Origin: JAHWJR01 sp035942035 | GTDB lineage: Bacteria > Actinomycetota > Acidimicrobiia > Acidimicrobiales > CADCSY01 | Assembly (NCBI GenBank): GCA_035942035.1 | Contig: DASZDK010000086.1 | Span: forward strand, 1 to 26,244 | DNA length: 26,244 nucleotides | Direction of reading: 5' to 3' | Part shown: positions 23,980 to 26,244 of the stretch, in pieces | Position numbering within the stretch: position 1 is the stretch's first letter | How the letters are laid out: each line of letters opens with the position of its first letter | Notes under the pieces: model-generated | Database searches by the model: none | What the model was told of the DNA's origin: nothing | Seen by the model: only the letters and a program-made list of their open reading frames with translations | Program-made: the position numbers and the translations under genes

Positions 23980-25626
23980 GTGGCCAAGCACATCTTCGTC
24001 ACCGGCGGGGTGGCCAGCTCCCTCGGGAAGGGCCTCACGGCCTCGTCCCTCGGCCGCCTGCTGAAGTGCCGGGGCCTGCGGGTCACCATCCAAAAGCTGG
24101 ACCCCTACATCAACGTCGATCCCGGCACCATGAACCCCTTCGAGCACGGCGAGGTGTTCGTCACCGAGGACGGCGGAGAGACCGACCTCGATCTGGGCCA
24201 CTACGAGCGGTTCATCGACGAGAACCTCTCCCGCGATTCCAATGCCACCACCGGTTCCATCTACCAGACGGTGCTGGCCGCCGAGCGCCGGGGCGACTTC
24301 CTCGGTCGCACCGTGCAGGTGATCCCTCACATCACCGACGAGATCAAGCGCCGCATCATCCGCCTCGCCGCCGACGAGGTCGACGTGGTCATCACCGAGG
24401 TGGGCGGCACTGTGGGGGACATCGAGATCCTCCCGTTTCTCGAGGCCATCCGCCAGTTCCGCAACGACGTCGGGCGGAACAACGTCTGCTACGTGCACGT
24501 GACCCTGGTCCCGTTCATCGGTCCCTCGGGCGAGCAGAAGACCAAGCCCACCCAGCACTCGGTCACCGAGCTGCGCAGCCGGGGCATCCAGCCCGACGCC
24601 ATCGTGTGCCGCAGCGAGGCCCCTCTCCCAGACTCGCTGAAGGCCAAGATCTCCAACCTCAGCGACGTACCGCTCCAGGGCGTGGTCAACGCCGTCGACG
24701 CCAAGCACCTCTACGAGATCCCCCTCATGCTGAACGACGAAGGGCTCGACGACGAGGTGTGCCGCATTCTGGGCCTGCCAGGCGAGGCCGACCTGTCTGG
24801 CTGGCAGGCGCTGGTAGCCCGGGTCGACGCATCCACCCGACCGGTGCGCATCGGCGTGATCGGCAAGTACGTGAGCCTGCCCGACGCCTACCTGTCGGTA
24901 GCCGAGGCGCTTCGCCACGCCGGCTACCACCACGGCGCCGCCGTCGACGTCGACTGGATCCAGGCCGAGGACGTGGAGGGGCTCCTCGCCGACGGGCGCC
25001 TGCGTGACCTCGACGGCATCGTCATCCCCGGCGGCTTCGGCGAGCGGGGCATCGCCGGCAAGGTGGCAGCCGCCGGCTACGCCCGTGACCACCACATCCC
25101 CTGCCTGGGACTGTGCCTCGGCATGCAGGTGATGACCGTGGAGTTCGCCCGCAACGTGCTGGGGCTGACCGGTGCCAACTCCAGCGAGTTCGATCCGGGA
25201 TCGCCCCACAAGGTGATCGACCTGATGGACGCCCAGCGGGAGGTGGTCGACATGGGGGGCACCATGCGCCTGGGCGTCTACCCGGCCACGCTGGTGCCCG
25301 GCTCCAAGGTGGCGGCCGCCTACGGTCGGGAGCTGGTCTACGAGCGCCACCGGCACCGCTACGAGTTCAACCCCCGCTACCGCTCGCGCTTCGAGGGGTC
25401 GGGCTTCGTGTGCTCGGGCGTGTCGCCCGACAACCGGCTGGTGGAGTTCATCGAGCTCGACGACCACCCGTTCTGGGTGGGCACCCAGGCCCACCCCGAG
25501 TTCAAGAGCCGGCCCGACCGGCCGGCGCCGCTGTTCCGGGAGCTGATGGGCGCTGCTCTCGAGCGGGCCGACGGCCGGCGGCCCCGCCTGCCCCAGCTCG
25601 ACGCCGTCGCACTCGGGGGCACGTGA
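23980..25626 (+). CDS. pyrG: CTP synthase
   Basis: 548 residues, a normal length. It makes CTP from UTP, ATP and glutamine in the cytosol. The synthetase domain opens with AKHIFVTGGVASSLGKGLTA (P-loop-like) and carries QKLDPYINVDPGTMNPFEHG and GGTVGDIEILPFLEA. The class I amidotransferase domain has GGFGERGIAGK, the nucleophile Cys379 in CLGLCLGMQ and the catalytic His505/Glu507 in TQAHPEF. The GTG start is supported by GGGAGG upstream and by the MAKHIFVTGG family opening. The neighbouring NUDIX gene starts inside its stop codon (GTGA overlap), as in other actinobacteria. Confidence 0.98.
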   Translation: MAKHIFVTGGVASSLGKGLTASSLGRLLKCRGLRVTIQKLDPYINVDPGTMNPFEHGEVFVTEDGGETDLDLGHYERFIDENLSRDSNATTGSIYQTVLAAERRGDFLGRTVQVIPHITDEIKRRIIRLAADEVDVVITEVGGTVGDIEILPFLEAIRQFRNDVGRNNVCYVHVTLVPFIGPSGEQKTKPTQHSVTELRSRGIQPDAIVCRSEAPLPDSLKAKISNLSDVPLQGVVNAVDAKHLYEIPLMLNDEGLDDEVCRILGLPGEADLSGWQALVARVDASTRPVRIGVIGKYVSLPDAYLSVAEALRHAGYHHGAAVDVDWIQAEDVEGLLADGRLRDLDGIVIPGGFGERGIAGKVAAAGYARDHHIPCLGLCLGMQVMTVEFARNVLGLTGANSSEFDPGSPHKVIDLMDAQREVVDMGGTMRLGVYPATLVPGSKVAAAYGRELVYERHRHRYEFNPRYRSRFEGSGFVCSGVSPDNRLVEFIELDDHPFWVGTQAHPEFKSRPDRPAPLFRELMGAALERADGRRPRLPQLDAVALGGT

Positions 25627-26180
25627 GCGGCTTCTCCAAGAGAGGCGAGCGGCTGGTGCACGAGGGCCACGTCGTCACTCTCGTGGACGCCACCTTCGTC
25701 GATCCCAACGGCGAGAGCTTCGAGCGGGAGGTCGTCCACCACCCCGGCGCGGTTTCGGTGGTCCCCGTGCTCGACGACGGCGACACCGTGGTGCTGGTCC
25801 GCCAGTACCGAGCCGCGGTCGAGACCGAGCTGCTGGAGATCCCGGCGGGCAAGCTCGACATCGACGGGGAGGCTGCCCAAGCAGCCGCCGCCCGAGAGCT
25901 CGAGGAAGAGGTGGGCTACCGCGCCGGCAGGCTGGAGAAGCTGGCCGAGTTCTACAACTCGCCCGGCTACTGCGACGAGCGCTCGACGGTCTTCCTGGGC
26001 CTCGACCTCGAGCCGTGCGAGCTGTCGGCCCAAGGCGTCGAGGAGCGGCACATGACCATCGAGCGAATCTCGCTCTCCGACGTGCCAGCCATGGTGGCCG
26101 ACGGCTACCTGCTCGACGCCAAGACCATCATCGGGCTGGCCCTGGCCCGTGGACGGCTCCATACCTTGCGCCGGCGATAA
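25623..26180 (+). CDS. NUDIX hydrolase, ADP-ribose pyrophosphatase type (Rv1700 counterpart)
   Basis: 185 residues, cytosolic. The Nudix box is visible as AGKLDIDGE followed by AAQAAAARELEEEVGY, with the REL-EE-G core and the one-residue-longer spacing seen in ADP-ribose pyrophosphatases. The following EFYNSPGYCDERSTVFLG agrees with that subgroup, which splits ADP-ribose into AMP and ribose 5-phosphate. The GTG start overlaps the pyrG stop by 4 bp. The TAA stop (26178-26180) lies in the loop of a 9-bp palindrome and inside repeat copy B. In the mycobacterial order a xerD-type recombinase gene comes next; here that would be beyond the window. Confidence 0.93.
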   Translation: MSGFSKRGERLVHEGHVVTLVDATFVDPNGESFEREVVHHPGAVSVVPVLDDGDTVVLVRQYRAAVETELLEIPAGKLDIDGEAAQAAAARELEEEVGYRAGRLEKLAEFYNSPGYCDERSTVFLGLDLEPCELSAQGVEERHMTIERISLSDVPAMVADGYLLDAKTIIGLALARGRLHTLRRR

Positions 26181-26244
26181 TCCGCCGGCGCCCGTTGCAC
26201 GGAGCCGTACCAGCGTCGTTGGCTGCTTCGCCTGGCGGCTCCGC
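26159..26244 (-). repeat. Structured dispersed repeat, copy B (inverted relative to copy A)
   Basis: Read on the minus strand, 26244 to 26159 aligns with 3435-3522. The hairpins of copy A are kept: CAGC/GCTG (26225-26222 and 26214-26211), with a loop changed at three positions, and CCGT-GCA-ACGG, identical. Its 3' end overlaps the last seven codons and the stop of the NUDIX gene, whereas copy A is entirely intergenic. The alignment reaches the final base of the window, so the true outer end of this copy is not visible. Confidence 0.8.
26168..26191. repeat. Perfect 9-bp palindrome around the NUDIX stop codon
   Basis: GCGCCGGCG (26168-26176) and CGCCGGCGC (26183-26191) flank the 6-nt loop ATAATC, which contains the TAA stop. 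The hairpin would form in the mRNA at the end of the operon. Without a following T run it is not a classical terminator, but it could stabilise the 3' end. Copy A has the matching hairpin with a shorter, 6-bp stem. Confidence 0.7.

Overview
The window reads as part of a chromosome from a G+C-rich actinobacterium. The evidence is the strong G/C bias at third codon positions, the many GTG starts, TAnnnT-type -10 boxes placed 5-7 nt before start codons (leaderless transcripts), and gene order. The order TPR / HAD phosphatase / tlyA / nadK / recN / steA / steB / (inserted envelope genes) / pyrG / NUDIX matches the mycobacterial Rv1691-Rv1700 neighbourhood from memory. A deep-branching class such as Acidimicrobiia is a reasonable guess, but it is an inference.

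Layout. Positions 1-2333 hold the 3' part of a 23S rRNA and a complete 5S rRNA, followed by a strong hairpin terminator. Next come a TPR protein gene, an intergenic stretch with a structured repeat (copy A), and a small SSB-like gene. Positions 3964-10659 form a minus-strand operon, read from high to low coordinates: DUF1015 protein, histone H1-like basic protein, then GrdE-, GrdB-, GrdC- and GrdA-type subunits of a glycine/sarcosine/betaine reductase. GrdB and GrdA are both selenoproteins: each gene is interrupted by one in-frame TGA exactly where selenocysteine is expected. Neither is a pseudogene. From 10777 the plus strand carries the conserved block: HAD phosphatase, (convergent rhomboid protease on minus), TlyA rRNA methyltransferase, NAD kinase, RecN, SteA, SteB/MctB, MurJ, a GT4 glycosyltransferase, a large membrane protein with an alkaline-phosphatase-like ectodomain, a MraY/WecA-like phosphoglycosyl transferase, CTP synthase and a NUDIX hydrolase. 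A second, inverted copy of the repeat (copy B) overlaps the NUDIX stop codon and runs to the last base.

How the genes work together. The Grd subunits would bind a glycine- or methylated-glycine-like substrate (GrdE/GrdB), transfer a carboxymethyl group to the selenocysteine of GrdA, and release it as an acyl product on protein C (GrdC). No GrdD, thioredoxin or Sec-insertion gene (selA, selB, selC, selD) is present. GrdB lacks one cysteine of its usual UxxCxxC motif, and GrdE lacks a central cysteine that could become a pyruvoyl group, so this looks like a divergent version of the system. From SteA to the MraY-like gene the plus-strand genes overlap or nearly touch, and they point to cell division and envelope polymer assembly: lipid-linked precursor synthesis, glycosylation, flipping and septum control.

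The most noteworthy items are the roughly 87-bp structured inverted repeat pair (3435-3522 and 26159-26244), the atypical two-selenoprotein Grd cluster linked to an H1-like protein, the recurring leaderless-promoter signature, and a nine-codon leaderless mini-ORF in front of recN.
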